Assembly (NCBI GenBank): GCA_963974055.1
Contig: CAXBCP010000027.1
Coordinates: 1 to 61,038, forward strand
Origin: CAXBCP01 sp963974055
GTDB lineage: Bacteria > Pseudomonadota > Alphaproteobacteria > MPNO01 > UBA830
Reading direction: 5' to 3'
DNA: 61,038 nucleotides
This document shows positions 32,649-40,811 of this stretch, piece by piece; the stretch's first letter is position 1; each line of letters opens with the position of its first letter. The position numbers and the translations under genes were made by a program. The notes under the pieces are model-generated. The model ran no database searches and was not told where the DNA came from. It saw only the letters and a list, made by a program, of their open reading frames with translations.

Positions 32649-34544
32649 ATGTTACTGGAGAAGATGAAAAAGGGCGTCGGCAAGGTCGTCGTGGTGATCC
32701 TTGCCGTCCTGCTGATCATAAGCTTCGCGGTGTGGGGCATCGGCGATATGGTCGGCGGCATCTCCAATTCCAATGAAGTCGCGGAAGTCGGCGGCACACC
32801 GATTACCCAGCGCCAGTTCCAGGAACAGTTCCGCCGCGAGATGGACCGCATCCGGTCGCGGATCGGCAATATCGATTCCCAGCAGGCACGCAGTCTCGGC
32901 CTCGCCGATTCAACGCTGAACGGCATGATCTCGCGCCGGCTTCTCGGCCTTCAGGCGACCGACCTCGGGCTGCTCGTCAGCGACGAACAGGTTATCGAGC
33001 AAATTCAGCGCCAGCCCGCCTTCCGGAACGCTCTGGGTCAGTTCGACCGGTCGGTGTTCCAGATCACCCTCGCCAATAACGGCGTGTCCGAAGCCGCCTA
33101 TGTCGCCTCGCTGCGCCAGGACACCCAGCAGGATTATATCGGCGGTGTCGTGACCGCGGGCACAAGCGCCCCGCCCCAGCTTGCCGAAACCGTATACCGG
33201 TACCGCAACGAACGCAGGTCGGCCGACGTCATCAAGATCAAGCGCAGCGGGACGGCGCCGAACCCGACCGACGCGGAGCTCAACGCCTATCTCGACAAAA
33301 ATGCCGACCAGTTCCGGTCGCAGGAATACCGCGCCCTTTCCGTGCTGCATCTGAGCCCCGCCCAGGTCGCAAAGGAATTGTCGCCGTCGGAAGAAAAGAT
33401 CAAACAGGAATACGAAGACCGTCTGGTCTCGCTGTCCATTCCCGAACGCCGCCGGCTCGAACAGATTCTGATCAAGGACGAAGCCGAGGCGAAAAAAGCC
33501 CATGCGTCCCTGTCGGAAGGCCGCAGCTTCGATTCCGTGGCAAAGGACGTTACCGGGAAGTCCGGCGACCAGATCAAGCTCGGTCTCGTGACCCTGGGCG
33601 ACCTCCTGCCCGATCTCGGCAAGGCGGCATTCGCTCTGGAAAAAGACGGCTTTACGCAGCCCGTCAAATCGCCGCTCGGCTGGCATATCCTGAGAGCCGC
33701 CGAAATTCAGCCCGGCCGCCAGCCGAAGCTGGAAGAAGTGCGCCAGGAAATCGCGAATGACCTCGCCCAGGAACTGGCGCTCGACGACCTGGTAACGCGC
33801 GCGAACCGGGTCGAAGATACCCTCGCCGGCGGCGGCTCGATCGAGGACGCGGCCCAGGAAGCCGGAATCAAGATCCGCAAGACCCGGCCCATCGATGGCG
33901 CAAGGAAGCTCCAGACCGGCGCCACGGTCGACGGGCTGCCCGCCGATACGACCTTTATCGAGACCGCATTCGGTCTGAAATCCGGGGCGACCAGCAACCT
34001 GCTCGAAACCTCCGACGGCGGGTATTTCATGGTCCGCGTCGACGAGGTTCTGGCAGCGGCAAAACGGCCCCTGGATCAGGTTCGCGGCGAGGTCGAAAAG
34101 GCGTGGAGAACCGCCCGGCTCAACGAGATCGCCAAAAAGACCGCGGAGGAAATCCGCGACGCCGCCCAGGGCGGAACCCCGCTGTCGGACATCGCCAAAA
34201 GCCGGAACCTGGCGGTCGAATCCAGCAAGCCGGTCTCGCGGTTCGGCACCGGCACGGACACGGTCATTCCCCGCCCCCTCATCGCCGAACTTTTCAAGGC
34301 GAAGGCCAACGGCATCGTCATGGGCCAAACGGCGGAGGGATATGCGGTCGCCCGGCTGAAGAATATAGAGAACACTCCGCCAAAGCCGGATGACGCGGAC
34401 TTCAAGCGGCTTCAGGAAACCCTGTCGGACGCCCTCGCGAACGATATCCTGCAGGAATATACCCGCGCGCTCCGCGATGAATATTCGGTATCCGTGAACC
34501 AGTCGGCACTCAACGCCTACTTCGCCAGCCAGGGGGTCAACTGA
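32649..34544 (+). CDS. ppiD: SurA N-terminal domain peptidyl-prolyl isomerase PpiD
   Basis: Inner-membrane-anchored periplasmic chaperone for newly exported proteins. With the ATG at 32649 it is 631 residues; GGAGGA sits 3 nt upstream, whereas the longer in-frame start at 32505 has a low-complexity N-terminus. There is one membrane helix (about 10-31), a SurA_N-like chaperone region with GGTPITQRQFQEQFRREMDR, and a parvulin domain in the middle (ERRRLEQILIKDEAEAKKA to KSPLGWHILRAAEI). tpiA divergent to ppiD followed by trp genes is the usual alphaproteobacterial context. Confidence 0.92.
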   Translation: MLLEKMKKGVGKVVVVILAVLLIISFAVWGIGDMVGGISNSNEVAEVGGTPITQRQFQEQFRREMDRIRSRIGNIDSQQARSLGLADSTLNGMISRRLLGLQATDLGLLVSDEQVIEQIQRQPAFRNALGQFDRSVFQITLANNGVSEAAYVASLRQDTQQDYIGGVVTAGTSAPPQLAETVYRYRNERRSADVIKIKRSGTAPNPTDAELNAYLDKNADQFRSQEYRALSVLHLSPAQVAKELSPSEEKIKQEYEDRLVSLSIPERRRLEQILIKDEAEAKKAHASLSEGRSFDSVAKDVTGKSGDQIKLGLVTLGDLLPDLGKAAFALEKDGFTQPVKSPLGWHILRAAEIQPGRQPKLEEVRQEIANDLAQELALDDLVTRANRVEDTLAGGGSIEDAAQEAGIKIRKTRPIDGARKLQTGATVDGLPADTTFIETAFGLKSGATSNLLETSDGGYFMVRVDEVLAAAKRPLDQVRGEVEKAWRTARLNEIAKKTAEEIRDAAQGGTPLSDIAKSRNLAVESSKPVSRFGTGTDTVIPRPLIAELFKAKANGIVMGQTAEGYAVARLKNIENTPPKPDDADFKRLQETLSDALANDILQEYTRALRDEYSVSVNQSALNAYFASQGVN

Positions 34545-34571
34545 CCGCCCCCTGCATGGCGCCCAGCCCGG

Positions 34572-35129
34572 TTACAGCCTGAAGATATCGATCCCGTCGT
34601 CGTCCTCGTCGCGGGACGGTTCGGGCGTTCTCACAATTTCTTTCAGCGCCCTTGGGTCCGCCATCACCACGGAGGTTTCGACCTGACGCGCCGGGATGTC
34701 CCAATACGTCCGCAGAAGGCGGTCCTTCTCGTCGCCTTCAACCAGGCCGAAACCGTGTTTTTCGTAGAAACGCATGGCCCAGCGCGCCGCTTTCCACGTG
34801 CCGATCAGGACCGGACGCGGCGCATGCGCGATAAGATGCGTCAGCAGTTCCGACCCGACGCCGCGCTTCTGGCGGCTGCTCAGCACATAGGCATGGCGGA
34901 TCAGGATCACGTCCTCGACCGGCTGAATCCCCATCACCCCGACCAGTCCGCCGCCCGATTCCGCGCCGGAAAACGAAATGCCGGTCGAAATCTCGTGGCG
35001 GAGCTCGTCGGCGCCCATATAGGGGTCTTTCCAGCGGTCCTGCGGAATGATGCCGCGATAGGCTTCGGCGCCGTCATTGACGATCGCAAGGATGGAATCG
35101 AAATCGGCGTCGGTACAGGGGCGGATCAC
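34572..35129 (-). CDS. GNAT family N-acetyltransferase
   Basis: The 185 residues have the acetyl-CoA-binding pattern of the GNAT fold: strand IRHAYVLSSRQKRGVGSELLTHLI (about 77-100, with the Q/RxxGxG/A loop) and FYEKHGFGLVEGDEK (about 122-136). A charged tail (about 165-185, EPSRDEDDDGID) follows the fold. The substrate is unknown. The start codon is GTG. It converges with ppiD across 27 nt and precedes nothing in its own direction, so it may form a two-gene unit with the deacetylase upstream (39-nt gap). Confidence 0.85.
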   Translation of the reverse strand: MIRPCTDADFDSILAIVNDGAEAYRGIIPQDRWKDPYMGADELRHEISTGISFSGAESGGGLVGVMGIQPVEDVILIRHAYVLSSRQKRGVGSELLTHLIAHAPRPVLIGTWKAARWAMRFYEKHGFGLVEGDEKDRLLRTYWDIPARQVETSVVMADPRALKEIVRTPEPSRDEDDDGIDIFRL

Positions 35130-35168
35130 GGTCTGGCTCCGGTGGTTCTCAGGGGGGAACCGCGGAAG

Positions 35169-36326
35169 TTATTCGGGCGTCTCGACCTGCGCCAGCTTTT
35201 TCGCCGCCGGCCGGACCAGCAGGCTGTCCATGCGGACCAGATCGAAGCCCCGCGCCTTGAGCCGGGCAACCCACGGCGTCAGGATATCCATCGTCGTGTC
35301 CCGCGGATGTCCGATGGCGATGGCCTGGCCCGTCCGGCGCGCAACCGCTTCGGTCTCGGCAAGGCGTTCGCGGATTTTCGCCGGCGCCGCCTCATGATCG
35401 AGAAACACATCGCGTACCGCATAGGGAATACCGGCCGCCGCCGCCGCCGTTGCGCCGACGGACCCGCCGCTCGTCCGGGAATCGAGAAAGAAGAGACCGC
35501 GTTTCCGGAGTTCGGAGACGACGATGTCCATTTTTGCCCGGTTTCGCGTGAACACACTGCCCATATGGTTATTGACCCCCGTATAGCCGCCGAACCGGCC
35601 GAGCATACGCGCAAGCTGCTCGCGCAGAGCGTCTTCGCTCGCGGTCGCGGCGAGAACGTTATACCCGGGTTTCCCCCTGTGTTCCGGCGCTTCCATAGGC
35701 AGATGAAGGATCACCGGGTGCCCTTTCAGCCGGGCGTGACGGACCTGGGCGCGCACCGACGGCGCATAGGGCAGATAGGCCAGCGTCACCTGCGGCGGCA
35801 GGCGGACCGCCCGCGCCGAATTTTCCCGGTCGAACCCCATGTCGTCGATGACGATCGCGATCTGCGGCCGTTTCGCAACCGGCTTTTCAGGCGGCGCGGC
35901 CAGTATTTTCGGTTTCGCTTTCGGTTGCGGCACGGTCGACGGTGCCCGGCGCGGCAATCCCGACTCGATGCGCCGCGTCACATCGGACGCGCCCGGCCGC
36001 GGCGGCAGCAGAAGTCCCTGGACCCCGCCAGACGGTTTGGGGCTGAGCCGGTTAATCCTGCCCGCCGGTCGCGGGACGTCAGGCTTGCGGGCAGACGTTG
36101 CCGGTCTGGCGGTCGATGGTTCGGAAACGGGCGACGAAATGGATGCCGGTGCCGGCGCGGGTGTCGTGTCCGGCGGCTGCGACAGGGCCACAACGCCGAG
36201 CAGTCCCGCCCCCACGGCAAGCCCGGCGGGTACCGGCCATATCGAGGGACCGGTTACCGCTTCGATGCGTTGCTGAAGGTCTTTCCACAAATCGTTCTGC
36301 CCGGAATCCTGATGACCCGACGACAT
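35169..36326 (-). CDS. Divergent polysaccharide deacetylase family protein (YibQ-like)
   Basis: A 385-residue protein with a membrane helix near residues 31-50 and a long Pro/Ala-rich periplasmic linker to about 145. The C-terminal NodB-like barrel of the divergent polysaccharide deacetylase family follows: IAIVIDDMGFDRENS near 150, HPVILHLPMEAPEH near 195, GVNNHMGSVFTRN near 240 and a late IAIGHPRDTTMDIL. Conserved Asp/His positions are present, but the substrate is unknown; a role in peptidoglycan or exopolysaccharide is inferred. It is divergent from trpD (113-nt gap). Confidence 0.86.
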   Translation of the reverse strand: MSSGHQDSGQNDLWKDLQQRIEAVTGPSIWPVPAGLAVGAGLLGVVALSQPPDTTPAPAPASISSPVSEPSTARPATSARKPDVPRPAGRINRLSPKPSGGVQGLLLPPRPGASDVTRRIESGLPRRAPSTVPQPKAKPKILAAPPEKPVAKRPQIAIVIDDMGFDRENSARAVRLPPQVTLAYLPYAPSVRAQVRHARLKGHPVILHLPMEAPEHRGKPGYNVLAATASEDALREQLARMLGRFGGYTGVNNHMGSVFTRNRAKMDIVVSELRKRGLFFLDSRTSGGSVGATAAAAAGIPYAVRDVFLDHEAAPAKIRERLAETEAVARRTGQAIAIGHPRDTTMDILTPWVARLKARGFDLVRMDSLLVRPAAKKLAQVETPE

Positions 36327-36439
36327 TCTCTAACATTCATGGTTAAGGAATGGTTTCGCCGCGTCCGGATTCCGCGTACTAACGCTGATCGCCAAGGTGC
36401 TGTATAAACGCCATAAATTGAATACGGATCGGGGAGTCC

Positions 36440-37480
36440 ATGGACTTCAAAACCATACTAGCCCTTGCCGCTGACGGTAAGGAATTCGACCGCGAACAGG
36501 CTGAGACCGCGTTCGACATCATCATGTCGGGCGATGCCACGCCGGCCCAGATCGGCGCGTTCCTGATGAGTCTGCGCATGCGCGGCGAAACCGTGACCGA
36601 AATCGCCGCCGCGGCAACGGTTATGCGCGCAAAGGCCATTAAGATCGCCGCCCCTGCCGATGCGATGGATATCGTCGGCACCGGCGGCGACCGCAGCGGC
36701 ACGCTGAATATTTCGACAGGGTCGGCGCTGACGGTTGCCGGCTGCGGCGTGCCCGTGGCGAAGCACGGCAACCGCGCCCTGTCTTCGAAATCCGGGGCCG
36801 CCGACGTCCTGATGGCGCTGGGGGTGAATATCGACGCCGACATGCGGCTGATCGAAAAATCCATCGCGGCGGCAAAAATCGGGTTCATGATGGCGCCCCG
36901 CCATCACAGCGCGACCCGCCATGTCGCCGGCCCGCGCGTCGAACTTGCCATCCGGACCGTGTTCAACATGCTCGGGCCGCTGTCGAACCCGGCCATGGTG
37001 GACCGCCTGATGGTCGGCGTGTTCGCCCCGGAATGGGTGGAGCCGGTCGCCCATGTGCTCAGGGAGCTTGGCGCGAAACGCGCCTGGGTGGTCCATGGCG
37101 AAGGCGGACTGGACGAGCTCGCAACCAACGGCGCCGCGAAAGCCGCCTCGCTCGAAAACGGCAAGGTCACCGCGTTTGACGTTACCCCGGAAGACGCCGG
37201 CCTGCCGCGCTGCGACCTCCGCGACCTTCAGGGCGGCGACGCGGAATTCAACGCCCAGGCGCTTAACGACCTGCTCGACGGCAAGCCGGGCGCCTATCGC
37301 GACACCGTCCTGTTCACGTCGGCGGCGGCGCTGATCGTCGCCGGCAAGGCGGCGGACCTGAAAGCCGGCGTCGCGCTTGCCGCCGACAGCATCGATACCG
37401 GCAAGGCGCGCGCCGCGCTGAACAGGATGATCGAAATTTCCCACGAAATCATTGTGGACGACGAGGAAGACGATGACTGA
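36440..37480 (+). CDS. trpD: Anthranilate phosphoribosyltransferase
   Basis: Second step of tryptophan synthesis: PRPP plus anthranilate. The 346 residues carry the PRPP loop VGTGGDRSGTLNISTGSAL (about 78-96), KHGNRALSSKSGAADVL (about 110-126) and the FNMLGPLSNPA segment near 175. GGGGAG lies 4 nt before the ATG. It is the first gene of a tight trpD-trpC-moaC-moeA run. The anthranilate synthase genes trpE and trpG, which in many relatives precede it after ppiD, are absent here and must lie elsewhere. Confidence 0.97.
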   Translation: MDFKTILALAADGKEFDREQAETAFDIIMSGDATPAQIGAFLMSLRMRGETVTEIAAAATVMRAKAIKIAAPADAMDIVGTGGDRSGTLNISTGSALTVAGCGVPVAKHGNRALSSKSGAADVLMALGVNIDADMRLIEKSIAAAKIGFMMAPRHHSATRHVAGPRVELAIRTVFNMLGPLSNPAMVDRLMVGVFAPEWVEPVAHVLRELGAKRAWVVHGEGGLDELATNGAAKAASLENGKVTAFDVTPEDAGLPRCDLRDLQGGDAEFNAQALNDLLDGKPGAYRDTVLFTSAAALIVAGKAADLKAGVALAADSIDTGKARAALNRMIEISHEIIVDDEEDDD

Positions 37481-38291
37481 CGCCCTGACAGGGATATGCG
37501 CCGACAAGCGCGAACACGTTGCCGCCGCCAAAGCCGCCCGCCCGCTTTCCGATGTGGAAGCCGCCGCCAGGGCAGCATCCGCTCCCCGCGGGTTCTACAA
37601 CGCGCTGAAAACCGCGTCGGATAAGGGCCGCTACGGGCTGATCGCCGAGGTCAAGAAGGCCTCGCCGAGCAAGGGACTGATCCGCGAGGATTTCGACCCG
37701 CCTGCCATCGCGCAGGCCTATGAACGGGGCGGCGCGACCTGCATGTCGGTCCTGACCGATATTCCCTATTTCCAGGGCGCGGACGCGCATCTGGTGGCCG
37801 CCCGCAGCGCCGTTTCCCTGCCGGCGATCCGCAAGGATTTCATGATCGACCTGTACCAGGTCCCCGAAGCCCGGGCGCTCGGCGCGGACTGCATCCTGCT
37901 GATCCTCGCCGCCCTCGACGACGGCCTGGCGGCGGACCTTGAAGCCGCGGCTTTCGACTGGGGCATGGATGTGCTGATCGAGGTTCACAACGCGGCCGAA
38001 CTGGACCGGGCGATGAAGCTGAAATCGCCCCTGCTCGGCATCAACAACCGCAATCTGAAAACCCTGAAGACCGATATCGACACGACGCGGCAGCTGGCGC
38101 CCCGGGTGATCGACGCGGACCGCCTGGTGGTCAGCGAAAGCGGGCTCTATACCGCCGAAGACCTCGCCGACATGTATGCTTGCGGCGCACGGTGTTTCCT
38201 GATCGGGGAATCGCTGATGCGCCAGGACGACGTCGAAGCGGCAACGCGCGCGCTTCTCGACAGCCAGCAACAGACCCGGGCGGCGGAATAA
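37473..38291 (+). CDS. trpC: Indole-3-glycerol phosphate synthase
   Basis: Fourth step of tryptophan synthesis: ring closure of CdRP. The 272 residues from the ATG at 37473 show IAEVKKASPSKGLI (about 56-69), AIRKDFMIDLYQV near 118, and the phosphate-binding VSESGLYTAEDLADM near 218. The start gives an 8-nt overlap with trpD (ATGACTGA), preceded by GAGGAAGA; an in-frame ATG 21 nt earlier is less likely. Its stop overlaps the moaC start by one base (TAATG), indicating coupled translation. Confidence 0.97.
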   Translation: MTDALTGICADKREHVAAAKAARPLSDVEAAARAASAPRGFYNALKTASDKGRYGLIAEVKKASPSKGLIREDFDPPAIAQAYERGGATCMSVLTDIPYFQGADAHLVAARSAVSLPAIRKDFMIDLYQVPEARALGADCILLILAALDDGLAADLEAAAFDWGMDVLIEVHNAAELDRAMKLKSPLLGINNRNLKTLKTDIDTTRQLAPRVIDADRLVVSESGLYTAEDLADMYACGARCFLIGESLMRQDDVEAATRALLDSQQQTRAAE

Positions 38292-38770
38292 TGGCAAAAC
38301 TCACCCATATCGGCGACGACGGCGAAGCGCGGATGGTCGATGTGTCCGACAAGGACGTCACCGACCGCACCGCCACGGCACGCGGCACCGTGCTGATGGA
38401 GCCCGAAACCCTGAAGCTCATCATCGACGGCGCCGTGAAAAAAGGCGACGTGATCTCGGTCGCCCGTCTTGCCGGCATCATGGCGGCAAAGAAAACGTCC
38501 GATCTCATCCCCCTCTGCCATCCGCTGGCGCTCAACAAGGTCGATGTCGACCTGACCTGCGACCCGGCCCGGAACGCGGTCGATATCGAGGCAACCTGCC
38601 GGGTCAGCGGGCGTACCGGCGTCGAAATGGAAGCGCTGACGGCGGTCTCGACCGCGGCGCTCACCGTCTACGACATGTGCAAGGCGGTCGATCGCGGCAT
38701 GCGGCTTACCGATATCCGGCTTGTTCACAAGGCAGGCGGCAAGTCCGGCGACTTCACGGCGGGCGAATAA
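38291..38770 (+). CDS. moaC: Cyclic pyranopterin monophosphate synthase MoaC
   Basis: Converts the GTP-derived cyclic intermediate to cPMP in molybdenum cofactor synthesis. The 159 residues open MAKLTHIGDDGEARMVDV, with VISVARLAGIMAAKKTSDLI and the conserved LCHPLAL motif near residue 77, VEMEALTAVSTAALTVYDMC near 115 and VHKAGGKSGDF at the C-terminus. The ATG overlaps the trpC stop; a longer in-frame start inside trpC was discarded because it adds 37 atypical residues. Confidence 0.97.
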   Translation: MAKLTHIGDDGEARMVDVSDKDVTDRTATARGTVLMEPETLKLIIDGAVKKGDVISVARLAGIMAAKKTSDLIPLCHPLALNKVDVDLTCDPARNAVDIEATCRVSGRTGVEMEALTAVSTAALTVYDMCKAVDRGMRLTDIRLVHKAGGKSGDFTAGE

Positions 38771-38772
38771 CC

Positions 38773-40005
38773 ATGGCGGACAAGGGACTGCTTCCGGTCG
38801 CGGAAGCTCAGCAACGGATCATCGACGCCGTCTCGCCCCTACCCGCCGAACAGATTTCGCTGACCGACGGGCTCGGGCGGGTTCTCGCCCGGGATGTCGC
38901 GGCGCGACGCGACCAGCCGCCGATGGCGGTCTCGGCGATGGACGGTTACGCGGTCCGCGCCGCCGACGTCGCCACTCTGCCCGCCACGCTGAACGTCATC
39001 GGCTACGCCCCGGCCGGACATGCCTTCGACGGCGTCGTCGGCCCGGGCGAGGCTGTACGCATTTTCACCGGCGCGCCGGTACCGGACGGCGCCGACACGA
39101 TCGTCATCCAGGAAAACACCGAACAATCGGACGAAGAAGTCCGGGTCGTCGACGGCACCGCGCCGGCCGGCCGTTTTATCCGGCCCGCAGGGCTCGATTT
39201 CGCCACCGGCGATGTATTGCTGCCGCGCGGCAGAGTGCTCACCGCCCGCGATATCGGGCTTGCGGCGGCTATGAACGTGCCGTGGCTCAACGTTCACCGC
39301 AAACCGCGCATATCCATCCTCGCGACCGGCGACGAGATCGTCATGCCGGGCGACCCGATCGGCCGCGACCAGATCGTAAGTTCGAACGCGCTGTCTCTGG
39401 GCGCCTTCATCACGGCCCTCGGCGGTACGCCGCTCGATCTCGGCATCGCACCGGATGAGGAAGACGGTCTGAAGGCGCTTGCCGCCGGCGCGGGCGGCAG
39501 CGACATCCTCGTGACCACGGGCGGCGCATCGGTCGGCGATCACGACCTGGTCCAAAGCGTCCTCGGCGATATCGGGCTGGAGGTCGATTTCTGGCGGATC
39601 GCCATGCGGCCGGGCAAGCCGCTGATGTTCGGCCGGATCGACGGCACCTATCTGATCGGCCTGCCGGGAAATCCTGTCTCGTCGCTGGTTTGCGCGATCA
39701 TGTTCCTGGCGCCGGCCATCCGCACCATGCTGGGGATGGCCGACGTCCTGCCGCGGACGACAACCGCCCGTCTCGGCACCGACCTGCCCGAAAACGACGA
39801 ACGCGAGGATTATCTCCGCGCCGCCCTGGCGCGGGACGAAAACGGCGATCTCGTCGCCACGCCCTATGGCAAACAGGACAGTTCGATGTTCGCGACCATC
39901 GCCCGCGCCGATGCGCTTGTCGTGCGCGCGCCTTTCGCCAAAGCCGCCCGAACCGGCGATACCGTCGGCTTCATTCCCCTGAAAGACAGTATTTTCAGCA
40001 CCTGA
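38773..40005 (+). CDS. moeA: Molybdopterin molybdenumtransferase MoeA
   Basis: Inserts molybdate into molybdopterin. The 410 residues from the ATG 2 nt after moaC contain the N-terminal linker domain (QPPMAVSAMDGYAV near 53), the central MoeA domain with ISILATGDEIVMPGDPIG near 180 and DILVTTGGASVGDHD near 246, plus the GLPGNPVSS loop near 296 and a C-terminal beta domain. It completes the trpD-trpC-moaC-moeA unit; lexA follows after 98 nt under its own SOS-controlled promoter. Confidence 0.96.
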   Translation: MADKGLLPVAEAQQRIIDAVSPLPAEQISLTDGLGRVLARDVAARRDQPPMAVSAMDGYAVRAADVATLPATLNVIGYAPAGHAFDGVVGPGEAVRIFTGAPVPDGADTIVIQENTEQSDEEVRVVDGTAPAGRFIRPAGLDFATGDVLLPRGRVLTARDIGLAAAMNVPWLNVHRKPRISILATGDEIVMPGDPIGRDQIVSSNALSLGAFITALGGTPLDLGIAPDEEDGLKALAAGAGGSDILVTTGGASVGDHDLVQSVLGDIGLEVDFWRIAMRPGKPLMFGRIDGTYLIGLPGNPVSSLVCAIMFLAPAIRTMLGMADVLPRTTTARLGTDLPENDEREDYLRAALARDENGDLVATPYGKQDSSMFATIARADALVVRAPFAKAARTGDTVGFIPLKDSIFST

Positions 40006-40017
40006 ATCGCATGATTC

Positions 40018-40046
40018 TTGACGGTTCGGGAGAACCAAACTAGAAC
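40018..40046 (+). promoter_or_regulatory. lexA promoter with overlapping SOS (LexA) box
   Basis: TTGACG (40018-40023) and TAGAAC (40041-40046) are 17 nt apart, a good sigma-70 pair. GAAC-N7-GAAC at 40032-40046 is, read on the other strand, GTTC-N7-GTTC, the direct-repeat LexA box of alphaproteobacteria. It covers the 3' half of the spacer and the whole -10, so LexA would repress its own gene. A nearby hairpin-like GGTTC-N4-GAACC (40023-40036) overlaps the same site. Confidence 0.82.
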
Positions 40047-40103
40047 ATGTGGCTGTGTTTATGATTTGTTCCACATTTGGTGGGCAACCAGCGGGGAAAT
40101 CGC

Positions 40104-40811
40104 ATGCTTACGCGCAAACAGCACCAGTTGCTGACATATATCGACAATCACCTGAATTCCAACGGCGTGCCGCCGTCCTATGACGAGATGAAGGATGCGC
40201 TCGGGCTCAAGTCCAAATCCGGGATTCACCGGCTGATTACCGGCCTCGAGGAACGCGGCTTTATCCGCCGCCTGCCCCACAAGGCGCGCGCGCTCGAGGT
40301 CCTGAAGAAGCCGCAGAACATGATCGACGATCCGCCGGCCAAGGGCGTTTTCGAGCCCCGCGTCGTCGACGGCACCTTCGGTCACAACCCTGCCCCGGTT
40401 CCCGTCGCCCCCTCTGCGCCGACGGAAGAACCGGTCGGTCTGCCCTTTTACGGCAAGATCGCCGCCGGCACCCCGATCGAGGCTTTGCGCGACAATACCC
40501 GCACCTTCGAAGTCCCGCCCGGCATGCTCGGCCGCGGCGACCATTACGCCCTCGAAATCGAAGGCGACTCCATGATCGATGCCGGCATTCTCGATGGCGA
40601 CACCGTCCTCATCCAGCGAACGGACACCGCCGATAACGGCGAAATCGTCGTCGCCCTGGTCGAGGGACACGAGGCAACGCTGAAGCGCCTGCGTCGCCGC
40701 GGCGCGTCGATCGCGCTCGAGCCCGCCAACGCCGCCCACGAAACCCGGATATTCGGTCCCGATCAGGTGCGCGTTCAGGGACGGCTTGTCGGTCTCGTCC
40801 GCAAGTACTGA
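40104..40811 (+). CDS. lexA: SOS response repressor LexA
   Basis: Represses DNA-damage genes and self-cleaves when RecA filaments form. The 235 residues comprise a winged-HTH N-terminal domain (MLTRKQHQLLTYIDNHL to about 66), an acidic/Pro-rich hinge, the Ala121-Gly122 cleavage site in GKIAAGTP, and the S156/K194 catalytic dyad in EGDSMIDAG and EATLKRL. The ATG at 40104 follows GGGGAA; an earlier in-frame codon at 40077 has no Shine-Dalgarno. Its 3' end overlaps the convergent comEC by 37 nt. Confidence 0.97.
   Translation: MLTRKQHQLLTYIDNHLNSNGVPPSYDEMKDALGLKSKSGIHRLITGLEERGFIRRLPHKARALEVLKKPQNMIDDPPAKGVFEPRVVDGTFGHNPAPVPVAPSAPTEEPVGLPFYGKIAAGTPIEALRDNTRTFEVPPGMLGRGDHYALEIEGDSMIDAGILDGDTVLIQRTDTADNGEIVVALVEGHEATLKRLRRRGASIALEPANAAHETRIFGPDQVRVQGRLVGLVRKY

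Noticed and set aside
40023..40036. GGTTC-GGGA-GAACC hairpin after moeA as an intrinsic terminator
   Set aside because: No T-run follows; it overlaps the lexA promoter and LexA box, which explain the GAAC/GTTC repeats better.
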